64,000 nt of DNA from Callipepla californica brunnescens (Eukaryota > Chordata > Aves > Galliformes > Odontophoridae). The stretch covers positions 16,115,368 to 16,179,367 of the forward strand of contig JALIRH010000004.1 in assembly GCA_023055505.1 (NCBI GenBank), in the 5' to 3' direction. The translations under genes were made by a program, and so were the position numbers. The stretch's first letter is position 1. Every line of letters begins with the position of its first letter. A model generated the notes under the pieces. The model had not been told where the DNA came from. It saw only the letters and a list, made by a program, of their open reading frames with translations, and did no database searches. Shown here in pieces: positions 24,901 through 32,849 of this stretch.

Positions 24901-26798
24901 AGCCGAGGGGGTTCGGCCTCTCCCGGTCCTACAGAACGATCCCTCTGCGATCCGCGGGAGCGGAACGGCCGCCTCCGCCGCATTCCCGAAGGTCCCGGAG
25001 CGGTGCGATCCCCGCGGGGCTCAGCCCGCAGCCGCCATCGCTGCTTTCGCCCCGAGGAAACTGAACGTGGCTACCATTAGCGAGCCGCCCTCCTAAATCG
25101 TTAGCCCTCGTTATTAGCGTTGTTGTTAATTATCCTCGAGGAGCCATGTGGCTCCTATTACAGCCCCACCGGCCCCGGCCGCACCGCTACCGACCCGGGG
25201 CTCCATCCGAAGTCCCTTTGCAGACAGACCGGGGCCGCCCGCTGACGGCGGGGGCAGATTCGGGCTGCTCTGTCCGGGGCTGCAAAGCGCCCGGGGCTTA
25301 TTCAGCCTACGGAAACAAGAGAGCCGGTTAGTGGTGGGGCGGAACCGGCCTCCCTCCGAGCTCCACTTTGCCCCGCAGCGCCCCGAGGCTCCGCGGATGC
25401 GGAGCGGTCACCCGCCGGCCTCGGCCCCTTCCCGCGGGGACGGGTGCAGCCCCAAAATAGGGTGACGGGAGCGGCCCCGGCTGGCACGGAGAAGCGGCAC
25501 TCGGGGCGAAGAGGGGAGCAGCCCGAGGGGAGTGGGGCCAGGGGGTTCGCGGACCCCCTTAGGCTTTACTCAGGGTGGATGGGGCCGGGGAGGTCCGTCT
25601 GCGCTCTCGTACACCTGCACGGAGGGAAAGGGAGGTGTGCGGGGGAGAAAGAGAAAGCATAGAGGGCACAGAAGAAGCCGTTGAAGTGACGGCGAGAGAC
25701 GGGGACGCGGGCACTGGAATCTCCGTGCCCACCTCGGCGCCTTCGTTCCCCATCCCCCCACCCCGTGCCCCGCTGCCCGTCCCTGTGCTCCCAGTGCACC
25801 CGGCACGGCCCGTCCGTGTCACCGTGCCCGTCCCTGCCCTGCGGGGTCACGGCGGGCGCACCTGGGCAGAGGCACGGCAGCCCCTGTCTGCCCGCAGCGC
25901 ACCGAAGGGCCAGGCTGCAGATTTCATTTCCACTTTCCCTTCTTGTGCAAAAATAGAGGGCCTGGGATTTATTTTTATTTGTTTTTTATTTTTTTTATTT
26001 TTCCCTCTCCCTGACCGCCCGGGCACCGCGCACCTCGCAGAGCCCTCGGGACACTCGCGAGGAGCTCTGCCCCGCGGCTCCGCCGGCACACGGCCGCGTC
26101 GGGCATCGGGACGGGGCAGCCGAGGGGACAGAACGCGGTGACATTCGCCCCAAGTTTTCTCCCAGCTCAACATCCCAGCGGCGGCATTCAGCACGGAGCA
26201 GCGCTCCGCTCCGCTGCTCTCTTTCATTTACCGCGATTTCCTCGAACCTCTGCCGCTTCCCTCCCCGGCACTCGCCGCAAAACCACAGCGAAGCGGAGCG
26301 GGGGGGGGGGGGGGGGTACCCGCGGCCTCTCCCGAAGCCCCCCCGGCCTCGGGAGCCCCGCTCCGGCTCGGCCCCGCGGCGCGGCCCGCACTCACCGTAG
26401 CAGGAGACCTGCAGGGCTCCGTTGTGGCCGCCGCTCTCCTGCAGCTTGAGGTTGCTCTCCGGGGGGGTCTTGCAGGGGCCGCGCTGCATGTAGAGGTGCG
26501 GCGGCTGCTGCTGGGGCTGCGGGTATTTGCTAAAGGCGGGCGGGGGAGCGGCGGGGCCCGGTGCTGCCTGCCCGCTGCCGTCCAGGGACGGGCATTCCTG
26601 CGGGCTGTAGCGGCTCCGGCACTTCGCGCCGCTGTCACCGAAGCTCTGTCCTTTGGCGGCCAGGAAAGCGGGGCCGAACTTGTCACTCGCTTGAAATGCC
26701 CTAAAAGGCGAGGAGCCGTCTGCGCCCTGGGAGGCTGCGTTGTAGTAGGAATCCATGGCAGCCGGATCACAATAAGAAACACAAGTATCAGCATTCAT
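3622..26798 (-). CDS. ALX4: ALX4, aristaless-like homeobox transcription factor (whole gene, 4 coding exons)
   Basis: Coding sequence is the minus-strand join of 26798-26396, 7989-7679, 4365-4237 and 3945-3622. The pieces are 403, 311, 129 and 324 nt, total 1,167 nt, giving 388 residues plus a stop, with all three junctions GT-AG and in phase. Seen: N-terminus starting [10 protein letters not shown], a Pro/Gln-rich stretch (about residues 78-105), a paired-like homeodomain (about 193-252) with Gln at position 50 and the WFQNRR recognition-helix core, and an OAR tail (about 366-381) ending AAISWAT. Known of the family: nuclear, DNA-binding regulator of craniofacial and limb mesenchyme that binds TAAT-type palindromes as dimers. 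The product is shorter than human ALX4, mainly because the Pro/Gln tract is short. ALX1 and ALX3 are alternatives, but the N-terminal and exon 2 sequence match ALX4. No frameshift or missing key residue was seen. Confidence 0.97.
3946..4236 (-). other. ALX4: ALX4 intron 3 (291 bp)
   Basis: A short GT-AG intron between ENYAQ and IQNPSW. The minus-strand donor is GTGAGC and the acceptor tract is CCCCCCACAG preceded by a T-rich run (the plus-strand A-run near 3955-3962). No repeat or other feature was seen in it. Confidence 0.93.
4237..4365 (-). CDS. ALX4: ALX4 coding exon 3 (homeodomain recognition helix)
   Basis: Encodes residues 239-281 in frame, starting [16 protein letters not shown]. This supplies homeodomain positions 47-60 with Trp48, Phe49, Gln50, Asn51 and Arg53, the DNA-contacting residues. 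Gln50 puts the protein in the Q50 paired-like class. The remainder, [19 protein letters not shown] and ENYAQ, is a conserved ALX-family linker. Acceptor CCTGCAG|GTCTGG and donor GCCCAG|GTGAGC flank it. Length is exactly 43 codons, so skipping it would keep the reading frame but remove helix 3. Confidence 0.97.
4366..7678 (-). other. ALX4: ALX4 intron 2 (3.3 kb)
   Basis: Splits the homeodomain between positions 46 and 47, a phase-0 junction. Donor GTAACA lies at 7678 and acceptor GCAG ends at 4366. Content is unique-looking sequence of moderate GC with a T-rich run at about 6858-6888. Open frames here are short and without recognisable motifs. No exon, retroelement or RNA gene was recognised. 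Confidence 0.9.
6858..6888. repeat. T-rich tract
   Basis: Interrupted T tract (longest run 15 nt) in intron 2. Confidence 0.9.
7679..7989 (-). CDS. ALX4: ALX4 coding exon 2 (homeodomain N-terminal three quarters)
   Basis: Encodes the rest of codon 135 through residue 238. The acceptor reads AAACAG|GTAAGG on the minus strand. Joining to exon 1 restores a Gly-Lys-Glu-Ser-Ser segment equivalent to the KESSLGE segment of other ALX4 proteins. Visible are [15 protein letters not shown] (153-167), a basic KGKKRRNR run (190-197, likely nuclear localisation), and homeodomain helices 1 and 2 with the start of helix 3, including [14 protein letters not shown] and [11 protein letters not shown]. The exon ends TEARVQ at homeodomain position 46, followed by donor CAG|GTAACA. 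The preceding acidic/Ser segment (about 171-189) matches the ALX4 pattern. Confidence 0.97.
8623..8638. repeat. Poly-T run (16)
   Basis: Uninterrupted T run in intron 1. Confidence 0.9.
9167..9370 (-). mobile_element. CR1 LINE 3' fragment (antisense)
   Basis: Starts CATAGAATCACTGAATCAT and continues through AAGATCACTTGGCCCAACC to 'GTTCCAATGCCTCACTGCA' and 'TTAACCTCCAACCTAAACTT'. These are hallmark phrases of the reverse complement of a bird CR1 3' end, so the element lies on the minus strand with its ATTCTATG tail at 9167. About 200 bp of tail survives, the usual 5'-truncated form. Confidence 0.85.
9371..9392. repeat. TTTA microsatellite
   Basis: Short (TTTA)n next to the 3' boundary of the antisense CR1 fragment. 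Confidence 0.8.
11972..12072 (+). mobile_element. CR1 LINE tail, weak sense copy
   Basis: Contains 'TGTGGCTCTGGGCAGCC' and ends 'AGATCTTTTCCAACCATTATTCT', similar to a sense CR1 3' end. The middle is diverged. It abuts an antisense CR1 piece at about 12073. Confidence 0.5.
12073..12150 (-). mobile_element. CR1 LINE tail, antisense copy
   Basis: Reads 'AAGATCATCTATAGTCCAAA', then 'CATCAACCCTTCACCACCAT', then 'GCCTACTAACCCATGTCCCC', matching the reverse complement of a bird CR1 3' region. It is joined tail to tail with the sense piece at 11972-12072. Confidence 0.65.
15965..16000. repeat. Poly-A tract
   Basis: A8-G-A22 run followed by GGAAAA. It could be the tail of an unrecognised retroposed sequence on the plus strand, but I saw no clear target-site duplication. 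Confidence 0.85.
16258..16412 (+). mobile_element. CR1 LINE 3' tail (sense)
   Basis: Contains 'CCCATCCCTAGAGGCACTCA', 'GTTGGGCTAGATGGCCTTTA' and ends 'CAAATGATTCTATGAG', the sense 3' end of a bird CR1. It is 5' truncated and sits next to the 3' side of the gypsy-like relic. High similarity to the consensus phrases makes the call secure. Confidence 0.85.
16958..17203 (-). pseudogene. Retroelement integrase core fragment (dead)
   Basis: Minus-strand frame reading [15 protein letters not shown], then [17 protein letters not shown], then VFQQVC and a stop. This matches the first beta strands of a gypsy-type DDE integrase. The Asp of VDVVGPLP (codon 17185-17183) corresponds to the first catalytic Asp. 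The segment that should carry the second catalytic Asp (usually in an HSDQG-type motif) here reads [10 protein letters not shown], so that Asp is lost. A TGA lies directly upstream (17206-17204) and a stop ends the frame at 16958, so only about 80 codons survive. Nonfunctional relic. Confidence 0.65.
17797..18009 (-). pseudogene. Possible integrase N-terminal flank remnant
   Basis: Minus-strand frame with [18 protein letters not shown] followed by [15 protein letters not shown]. It resembles the stretch just before the zinc-binding HHCC region of gypsy-type integrases, where a basic/aromatic segment leads to a 'LP..R..vL..AH' motif. It lies about 600 nt upstream of the integrase core fragment in the same orientation, as expected. 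The resemblance is short and by eye only. Confidence 0.3.
19570..19800 (-). pseudogene. Gag/SCAN-like fragment of the retroelement
   Basis: Minus-strand frame containing [20 protein letters not shown] followed by GFMAELKYC. The pattern W-x-R-x-x-R-P-E-T-x-x-E-A-V is characteristic of the C-terminal half of SCAN/gypsy gag capsid domains. A second frame just upstream reads VDQLLDI before a stop, which fits the preceding helix ('lEQFL..LP') if a frameshift is assumed. It is collinear with the integrase fragment 2.5 kb downstream on the same strand. The identity rests on a short motif. Confidence 0.4.
20061..22950 (-). other. ALX4: ALX4 intron 1, middle: no gene recognised
   Basis: Moderate GC sequence between the gypsy-like relic and the CpG-dense block. 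It contains only short unremarkable open frames, an AT-rich patch near 21770-21830, and a possible MIR-like fragment at about 22410-22470. I see no supported exon or RNA gene. Confidence 0.6.
22410..22470 (-). repeat. Possible MIR-like fragment (antisense)
   Basis: 'GAATCTCAGTTCTTCAAACT' and 'GAAAAATGGGATGAGAAG' resemble the reverse-complement MIR phrase 'CCTCAGTTTCCTCATCTGTA' and 'AAATGGG'. Only about 50 bp is recognisable, so it may be chance. Confidence 0.25.
24587..24622. promoter_or_regulatory. Mirrored TATA inverted repeat in intron 1
   Basis: Perfect 10-bp arms GAGCTATAAA (24587-24596) and TTTATAGCTC (24613-24622) are separated by 16 nt of GC-rich DNA. Each strand therefore carries a TATAAA core pointing outward or inward depending on use. 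It sits in a CpG-dense intronic segment with other TATA/A-rich motifs (TTTATTAAGGAATTAAAATT just after). It could serve as a bidirectional start, a MADS-box (MEF2/SRF-like) site pair, or nothing. Function is inferred. Confidence 0.35.
24791..24808. repeat. (AT)9 microsatellite
   Basis: Perfect AT run between CATAC and GCAC in the intronic CpG-rich block. Confidence 0.9.
26301..26316. repeat. Poly-G run (16) just inside intron 1
   Basis: Sixteen Gs on the plus strand (C run in the ALX4 transcript), 80 nt downstream of the exon 1 donor. Such runs are assembly- and polymerase-sensitive. Confidence 0.9.
26396..26798 (-). CDS. ALX4: ALX4 coding exon 1
   Basis: Encodes residues 1-134 plus the first base of codon 135. 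The start ATG (26798-26796) begins [10 protein letters not shown], the conserved ALX4 amino terminus, so this start is chosen over the upstream in-frame ATG at 27203, which meets a TAA 27 nt before the ALX4 ATG. Visible blocks are the SSPFRAF/DKFG motif (residues 29-42), a Pro/Ala/Gln-rich linker (about 78-100) and the HLYMQRG-CKTPP-LKLQE block (101-121). These are transactivation-region motifs shared among ALX4 proteins and no catalytic residues are expected. The donor reads TACG|GTGAG at 26396/26395. The open frame runs on past the donor only because the flanking DNA is GC-rich. Confidence 0.95.
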
Positions 26799-27240
26799 TC
26801 CTAAAATTAAAAGGCCCGAGTGTCCTTAATGCGCTTGGAGGGGCACCAGGAGCCTCTCTTTCTCCCCCTCCCGCATACGCGCACACCCACAGCGGGGCCG
26901 GGAGCTGTAAGAGGGCTCAGCCGCGGCCGCCCGGCCCCGATCCGCGCTCAGAGGGGCTCTGCCTCCCTCCCTCCCTCCCTCTCTCCCGCACTCTCTCTCC
27001 CTCCGAACTCTCCGCCGCCCAAAGAGGCTCTTCTCGGCGCTTTCCCCCCCACGCGCAGGAAAAAAAAGAAAAAATAGAGAGACCTCTCCCCCAATTAATA
27101 CGGAGATGATGACAGTGGAGGGGAGGGGGCCCCGGGGAGGGGTGTGCGTGGATGCGGATGGGGGTGTGGAGGTAGAGGGGGTTGGGGGTCGTATCTTTGG
27201 CATTAAAAAAAATAAAGCTTTTTATGTTTAAAAAATAGAA
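26799..27240 (-). promoter_or_regulatory. ALX4: ALX4 5' UTR and proximal promoter (candidate)
   Basis: Sequence directly upstream of the ALX4 ATG, inside the CpG-dense block. A TATA-like ATAAAAAG lies on the minus strand at about 27225-27218 in an A/T-rich patch, which would place a start site near 27190 and give a 5' UTR of about 390 nt. The stretch from 26870 to 27060 is pyrimidine/purine skewed (CT-rich on the plus strand). The TATA match is weak, and CpG-island genes often use dispersed starts, so the transcription start is an inference. Confidence 0.4.
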
Positions 27241-27360
27241 AACGAAGCAGACGAGCGCATGACATTAACGCGGTTCGGGACGGGCGCGGGGATGCGCGGG
27301 GCTTCACGACGCTGCCACGCTCCATTTGTTGGGGCCCTGGGCCGAGCGGAGCAGCTGCGG

Positions 27361-27389
27361 GACCCCCGCCCCCCCCCCCCACCCCCCCC
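27361..27389. repeat. C-rich run upstream of ALX4 (G-run on minus strand)
   Basis: C5-G-C14-like and C8 blocks give four or more G tracts on the minus strand, compatible with a G-quadruplex about 560-590 nt upstream of the ATG. Confidence 0.7.
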
Positions 27390-27915
27390 TTTGGGCTCCT
27401 TAGCGCGGGTCCCCGCGGCTCTGGGCCTCTGGGCCTCCCCTAGCCCCGTTAACCCCTTCCCTGCTCCACTGGGGCGGTCCCATCTCCTGGCAGCGGGAGC
27501 CCTTTACCTCCGGACAGCCGCGCTCTCTCAAGGTGTAACTAACCGGAGAGGGGGGAGGGGAGGTGCAGGGAGGGGCTGCAACAGGGCCGCCGAGAGTACG
27601 GAATAGGATTTGGCACCTTTAGACGTGAACTTGCAAAGGAGAGGAGGATGGAACGGGCCTTACTGCTCGGAGAGGTCAATGGCGACCCGAAAGGGGCTTA
27701 CAAATAAATCAGTGCGCACCTTCCGCCTCCACCCCCCTCCCCCCCGGCAGCCAACGCGATGCCCCTTCCCCCGGGTACCTCCCGCTGCCCCTCGCACGTC
27801 CCCTCGCCCTCGCCCTGCCTTCCTCCCGGCCCCACATCTGGTTCCTATTGCCCGCTTACCTTGAAGTTCTCGGTAATAAAGATATTACGCAAACTGCATC
27901 CACAGTCCTTCAGTC

Positions 27916-28023
27916 AAAAAGAAAAAAAGGAAAAAAAAAAAAAAAAGAGGAAAAAAGGAAAAAAAAAAAAAGAAAAAGAAAGAAAGAAAAAAGCCAGGAA
28001 GAAAGGAAAGAAAGGAGAAGAAG
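27916..28023. repeat. Purine-rich low-complexity tract (A/G)
   Basis: About 108 bp of nearly pure A with interspersed G (AAAAAG, GAAAGAAAG units) on the plus strand. It yields artefactual Lys-rich frames on the plus strand and Phe-rich frames on the minus strand. Confidence 0.95.
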
Positions 28024-28660
28024 GCCCTCAGCTCCTGCGGGAGTGGGAGCTCCGGCGGCTCCCTGTTCCCAGCCGCCCCCCCGAGCCCAGCCCGCGTGTC
28101 CCCCCGCTGCCCCCGACTCATTTCCCAGCTCGGAGCGGGGCAGCCCCGCGGCTTTCATCTCTTTGTGTGTATCTGGGGGAGCGGCTCGGGGGGGGGCTGA
28201 GGCAGCCACCGCCCCCGGGGGTTTGCGAGGAGGCAGCAGCCGAGGGGACGGAGCGAGACGCGGGGTTACCGCTCGGCGCTGCCCTGGGGAGAACGGGGCT
28301 CTCCCCGAGCTTGCTCCTCAATCATTCCTCTGCCCCGGAGCCGTGCGGCCGCCCCGGGCTCCAGCAGGTTTCTGTTCCAAGACAGCTTCCAGAGGATTTT
28401 CCCTCCTTATTCTCTTTATTACCTGCTTAATTCTTTCCTCGTTTTTCCGTTTTTCCCTATACCTCCCTGCTTCCCCCTACCCCCCACCCTCCCCCCCACC
28501 CTCACCGCAGCTCCCTCTCTCCCTCTCCACGGCTTAATAAAAAGCAAAGCAGCGCAACGCACGCCGCTTTTTCCCCGCTGCCGGGCAGCCCTGGAGCGGG
28601 GCTGCTGCGGGGAGATCCCGCGGAGCCCCGCGCACCTCCTGGGCCGCCGTGTGCGCTACG

Positions 28661-28732
28661 TGCGGGCAATGCGGGCAATGCGGGCAATGCGGGCAGTGCG
28701 GGCAATGCGGGCAGTGCGGGCAGTGCGGGCAG
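28661..28732. repeat. 9-bp minisatellite, 8 units of TGCGGGCA(A/G)
   Basis: Eight exact-length units, TGCGGGCAA in units 1-3 and 5 and TGCGGGCAG in units 4 and 6-8, run in uninterrupted tandem. Each unit has one CpG. Because 9 is a multiple of 3, all frames stay open (for example Ala-Leu-Pro or Cys-Pro-His repeats on the minus strand). This explains the long spurious open frames there. It sits about 1.9 kb upstream of the ALX4 start codon. Confidence 0.95.
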
Positions 28733-30216
28733 TGAGGCTGCGGAGACACCTCTCTGAGAAAGGAACTGTGCAGTTCTGTGGCGAGTTCTGTTGATGCTAA
28801 AATAACCACAACAAAAGCGAGAGGGAGAGGTTCCGGGATGGAGAGGGAGACGATGGAAATGAATTTTCTTTTATTATGATTTTTCCAGCAGCGATGGGGT
28901 GCGGGCTCCGGGGGCACCGGCGGGCCGGTGGGGGGAGGGATGCGCGGCCCCTCCCGGTCCTGAGCTGCAACGAAAAGTCCATTGGGTCCCTGCGGAGACT
29001 GATGCACTGCCCACGGAAAGGAACGCAATAAACCCCTCTCTCCAATTGCCGATTTGTGCCTCTGAGAGCGGGCGGTTACCTCGGGAATCGTTACCGAGAG
29101 AAAGGGCGCTCGCCAATACCTGGCAGAGCGATGGTGGCTGTGGCGGCGGTGGGGACGAGGGGGGGTTGAATAACGGGAAACCGCTTATCCCGAGCGTTCT
29201 CCTTCGGCCGAAATGAGTTTTGTCTGAAGCCTTCCCGGCAATTTTTGCGGAGGACCCCCAGCCCCGTTCCTGTGAACGGAGCCCCGCGATGAGAACGCGC
29301 GGCCGCCTCTCCGCCGCCGCAATGCGTCCCGTGCGGGACGGCCCTGTGCGGGGCTCCGGGCTGCAGTGCGGGGCGGGAGGGGCGAGACCCCATCCCATCG
29401 TTCTTCCTTCGAGTGTCCCCGAATCTGCTCTGTCACTCCAAAAAAAAAAAAAAACGCGTCCAAAGGGGAAAAGCGAAAGAGGACCGAAAGGTCCGCTGGA
29501 CTAATCACGAAGTGTGCGTTTGTGAGTGCTTCACATCGGGACCGCTTTCGGGCACAACCGCGGCTGGTTTGGGAGGCGGCACTCCCGAGGGCCCCCTTCT
29601 AGCACGGGGACGCCCAGGTAGGAGCGAGTCTGTCCCTATCGCGACAGTCACCGTGTCCTCCGCGGCGACCATGCGGGATCTCCTCCCGGCAACACCCCCG
29701 AGGGCAGCGGGCTGCCCAGGGCGGGCGATGGCGGGTGTATGCTAAACCGCGACCTCTGCGAAAACGACCCCGTTTCCTGCCACTCAACCACCCCGGCGTG
29801 TGCCACGGGCCGGCCACAGGCCGCGGTGCCCGCCGGTGCCGCCGTGCAAGGAGGGAGAAGCCAACGATGAGCCCGGCTTTTTCCCAAGTCGGGGGAAAAC
29901 CGGGGCGAGGCACGGCGGGGCTTGGGGGGCCGCTTCGGCAGCCCTGCTCCCTCCTGGGATGGAGCGGTGAGGGGAGCGGCATCACCTCGCCGGAGGTTGA
30001 GGGTGCAGAGACGGGGGCACCTTTCACCCCGCTCCCCCCCGCGCTGTTTGGCAGAGCTTCGCTCTTGGAAACCGTCTCCAGTTTGTTTTCTCATCGGATT
30101 ATTTGGTGTGGTCACTTGAGAGCTGCGGGCTCCTTTCGTACCGGACCGAGATCTGAAGGCGGCACTGAGAAGGGGCAGAGAGGGGGAAAAGTCCTTGCTC
30201 TAAGCTTCCCAAAGTG

Positions 30217-30260
30217 TTTTTTTTTTTTTTTTTTAATTATTATTATTGTTATTATTATTT
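30217..30260. repeat. Poly-T followed by (ATT)n
   Basis: T18 then AATTATTATTATTGTTATTA and further ATT units, an AT-rich island within the CpG block. Confidence 0.9.
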
Positions 30261-30889
30261 CCCAGCGGGACGAAGCTCGCGTCTTTATTTCGAGAGCGGT
30301 CTTTGCCCGGCAGCAGCCCTGCTGCACCGCACCGCTCTGCCTCCCACCCCCACCCGGCGGGGCTGCGCTCGGAGGTGCGTGTAAAATACACGCAACTCTG
30401 CCTCTACCCGCGCACCGTCGATCATTATCAAAACGCGTTCCTCGCTGCATGAGGGAGCTCACACTGGGGCACAACTGACCCCAGGGAGAGTGCAGGAGGA
30501 GGCTCGGGCCGGGCCGGGCTGCCCTTGCCCCCCTGGGCTCGTGCACACATAGATCTCCCCCTCACTCCGAAGTCGCTCCGTTGCCTCTCTCCCCCACGCT
30601 CCTGCCCCATCTCCGGATCCGCGTTTGCTCATCCGAATTGAGCACCTGCCTGCTCCCTCAGGCGCGGCCCCTCGCCCCGCCCCGCCCAGGCTCCTCTCAG
30701 GTTTTCCAGCGAAACTTAAATACATATATATTATTAATAATTTATTTTACTCCCCCCTTTTGTTTTATTTCCAGTTGTTTTTTTTTTCCCAATTCAAGGC
30801 CGAGTCGAGCTCGGGTAAAACTTTTGAGCCTTCTCTACTCCCAGCCGAGGATCCATTGTCCCCCAGAAAAACATGGAACCGAAAATCAG

Positions 30890-31180
30890 CGCCTTTGGCA
30901 TCACGGGGCCCCCGATGACGCCGCCAGGCGGGAGCCAATGGGGCGGACTCATTAGGGGCGGCCCCGCGCCCCTCTCCGCGCTGCGGGAGCCGGGCGGGCA
31001 GCGCCGGGCTCGGCTTGGGGAGCTCCGGCCGGCAGCAGCCCGACCCTGCCGAGCATCGCTGCCCGTCAGCTGGGAGGGCATCGCAGGAGCAGAATTGTCA
31101 GTGGCTGCCCGCAAATTCCTTCCCGCAGGCAAAAATCCACTTGCTATTAATTTCCTCGACACTTTCCATTGGCGCGTGAC
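30890..31180. promoter_or_regulatory. CCAAT/GC-box cluster, candidate upstream promoter
   Basis: On the plus strand, a CCAAT box (30935-30939) is followed directly by a GC box GGGGCGG (30940-30946) and a second GC box (30955-30961). On the minus strand, a CCAAT lies at 31172-31168 (GCCAATGG). TGACG (CRE-like) occurs near 30915. This compact set in CpG-rich DNA, 4 kb upstream of ALX4, looks like a promoter able to fire in both directions. No associated gene is recognised; an unannotated non-coding RNA or alternative first exon is possible. Confidence 0.35.
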
Positions 31181-32849
31181 CTCTCCAGACCTCGCACTGA
31201 AGTCAGGGGCTATTTTTTGACCGAATCTGCGGCCCCCGTGCCGGGCACGGAATCGCTTTTGGTTGCGCGGAACCCAGAGCTCCGGGTACGGGGCGAGGAC
31301 AGACCCCGAGGGGGCCGCGATGTACTGCGGGGTGGGGGTGGGGGGGAAGATTTCTCCGCATGGGAATGTCCTCTTTGCCCTGCTCACGAAACAAAGAGGC
31401 CGCGGAGGAGGGGGCTCCGAGCGCAAGGCAGCCGGCGGCACTCGATGCACCTGTCAGCTCGGCTCCCCCTGACCTTTCCGAGCCGGGCAGAGCAGGGACG
31501 ACCCGCGGAGGGGGGGGTGATGGAGGGGGGACGGGAGAGGAGGCCGAAAGAGGGAGAAGCGTCGAGAGGCAGCGGGCAGGGAGCTCCCCCTCGGCCCCTC
31601 CGCCGCCGCCCACCACCACTCGCATCCCTCGGCCCGGAGCAGCTGGTGCCCGCTGCGGGGTGGACGAAAAGCGCTCCCAGAGAGGCGGGTACGGGAGGAA
31701 AGCGGCCGGGAGATCCTCCCCGCCGCAGTGCTGCCCTACTCGGAGCTCCGGCTGCGTCCCCTCGGCCCGAGGTCCCTTCCTCGGCTCCCCTGTCCCGCCT
31801 CTCGCATCGCTATTTCCCTCCCGGGTCGTTGGCAAAAAAGAAAAAACATTCCGCCTTTCTTCATGTCATCTCCGAGTAACTATCAAAAACCATCCCGAGA
31901 ACGAACACGGAGGAAGTCCCGCAAATAAATAAATTTTCGAGCCGCTGCTAAGAATTTTAACCGTTACGACTTTCCTTTTTTTTTCCTTACTACCATTATA
32001 ACCCGATAACAGAAATCACGGCAACATATCAGGCGGTCAGGGCAAACCATTTCCGTGCGATTTGGGCAGGAAAGCGGACTCAGAGCGGCCACGGCAGCCG
32101 CGGCAGCTCCCACGCGTGCCCCGGGCCCGCTGCCCACGGCATTGCTCTGCTCTCACCCCGCCGCGGGCAGCTCCGATCCACGGGGCAGCCCCGGAGGAAT
32201 CGCCCCCTTCTTCGAGGCTCCCATCGGGCTCGCTCGGGGAAGGGAATAAAAAGAGAGAAATCAGTTTTAAGGGATATTTTCTTTCTTTTTTTTTTTTTTT
32301 TTGTTTGTTTTTGTTTTCGCGTGGGAGAGAGGTCAGGCAAGGCGTCGAAAAATCCCTTCCAGGAATGTCCTGACAAGGGAGAGGAGCAGCGCCAGGATGC
32401 AAAGCGGATTTGGAAATAACGCTCTCGACTTCTCTGCTCGGCTCCTCTCGGGACGCTTTGCTGCCCAACTGCCGCCCCCTCCCCATCCCATCCCGAGATG
32501 GGTTCCCTGCCGCTCCTGGAGCCTCCTGACCAGAGCCACGACCCTTGCTTTTCCGTTACTCGTTTGTTGCTTATTTTTTTAAGCCTTCCAGGAACGCTGC
32601 TTTTCAGTTTATTGTTTTGTTTTGTTCTTTTTTTTTTTTTTGACCTCCCACAGAAAAATCCAATCAGTGCTGATAGTGTCATAGACTGCTGAACTGGGGG
32701 GATCTGGATCCACAGGGCTCGCAGATCCTCCCTGCAGCACGCATCAGGATTTCTCTTTCTTGTAGAAAACACCCAAGAAAGGCTGCCAGCAGTCGGGCAG
32801 GCAGAGGGGTTGCCTGGATGTATATCCTGCAGGGATAACATTTACTGGA

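Larger units (their letters stand above)
22950..32260. promoter_or_regulatory. Composite CpG-rich block around ALX4 exon 1
   Basis: GC-rich, CpG-dense DNA covers the start of intron 1, exon 1, the promoter and about 5 kb upstream. It is broken by A/T-rich patches near 23940-24010, 24610-24660, 24780-24860, 25960-26005, 27060-27240, 27850-28020, 30217-30260 and 30715-30790. Broad CpG islands of this kind are typical of developmental transcription factor genes held by Polycomb. Nearly all long open frames here (for example plus 27759-28537, minus 23272-23937) come from low stop-codon density and repetitive composition and are not supported as genes. Confidence 0.75.

Noticed and set aside
26396..26798. 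ALX1 or ALX3 as the identity of the homeobox gene
   Set aside because: The [10 protein letters not shown] start, the SSPFRAF and KTPP blocks and the [15 protein letters not shown] segment fit ALX4; the homeodomain alone would not discriminate.
27759..28537. Two long overlapping plus-strand open frames (223 and 229 codons) upstream of ALX4
   Set aside because: They run through the purine-rich A/G tract and GC-rich DNA with low stop density, giving Lys- and Pro-rich low-complexity peptides with no domain, so they are artefacts of composition.
28661..28732. Tandem array considered as a CRISPR-like repeat
   Set aside because: Units are directly adjacent 9-mers without spacers, so it is a minisatellite in vertebrate DNA.
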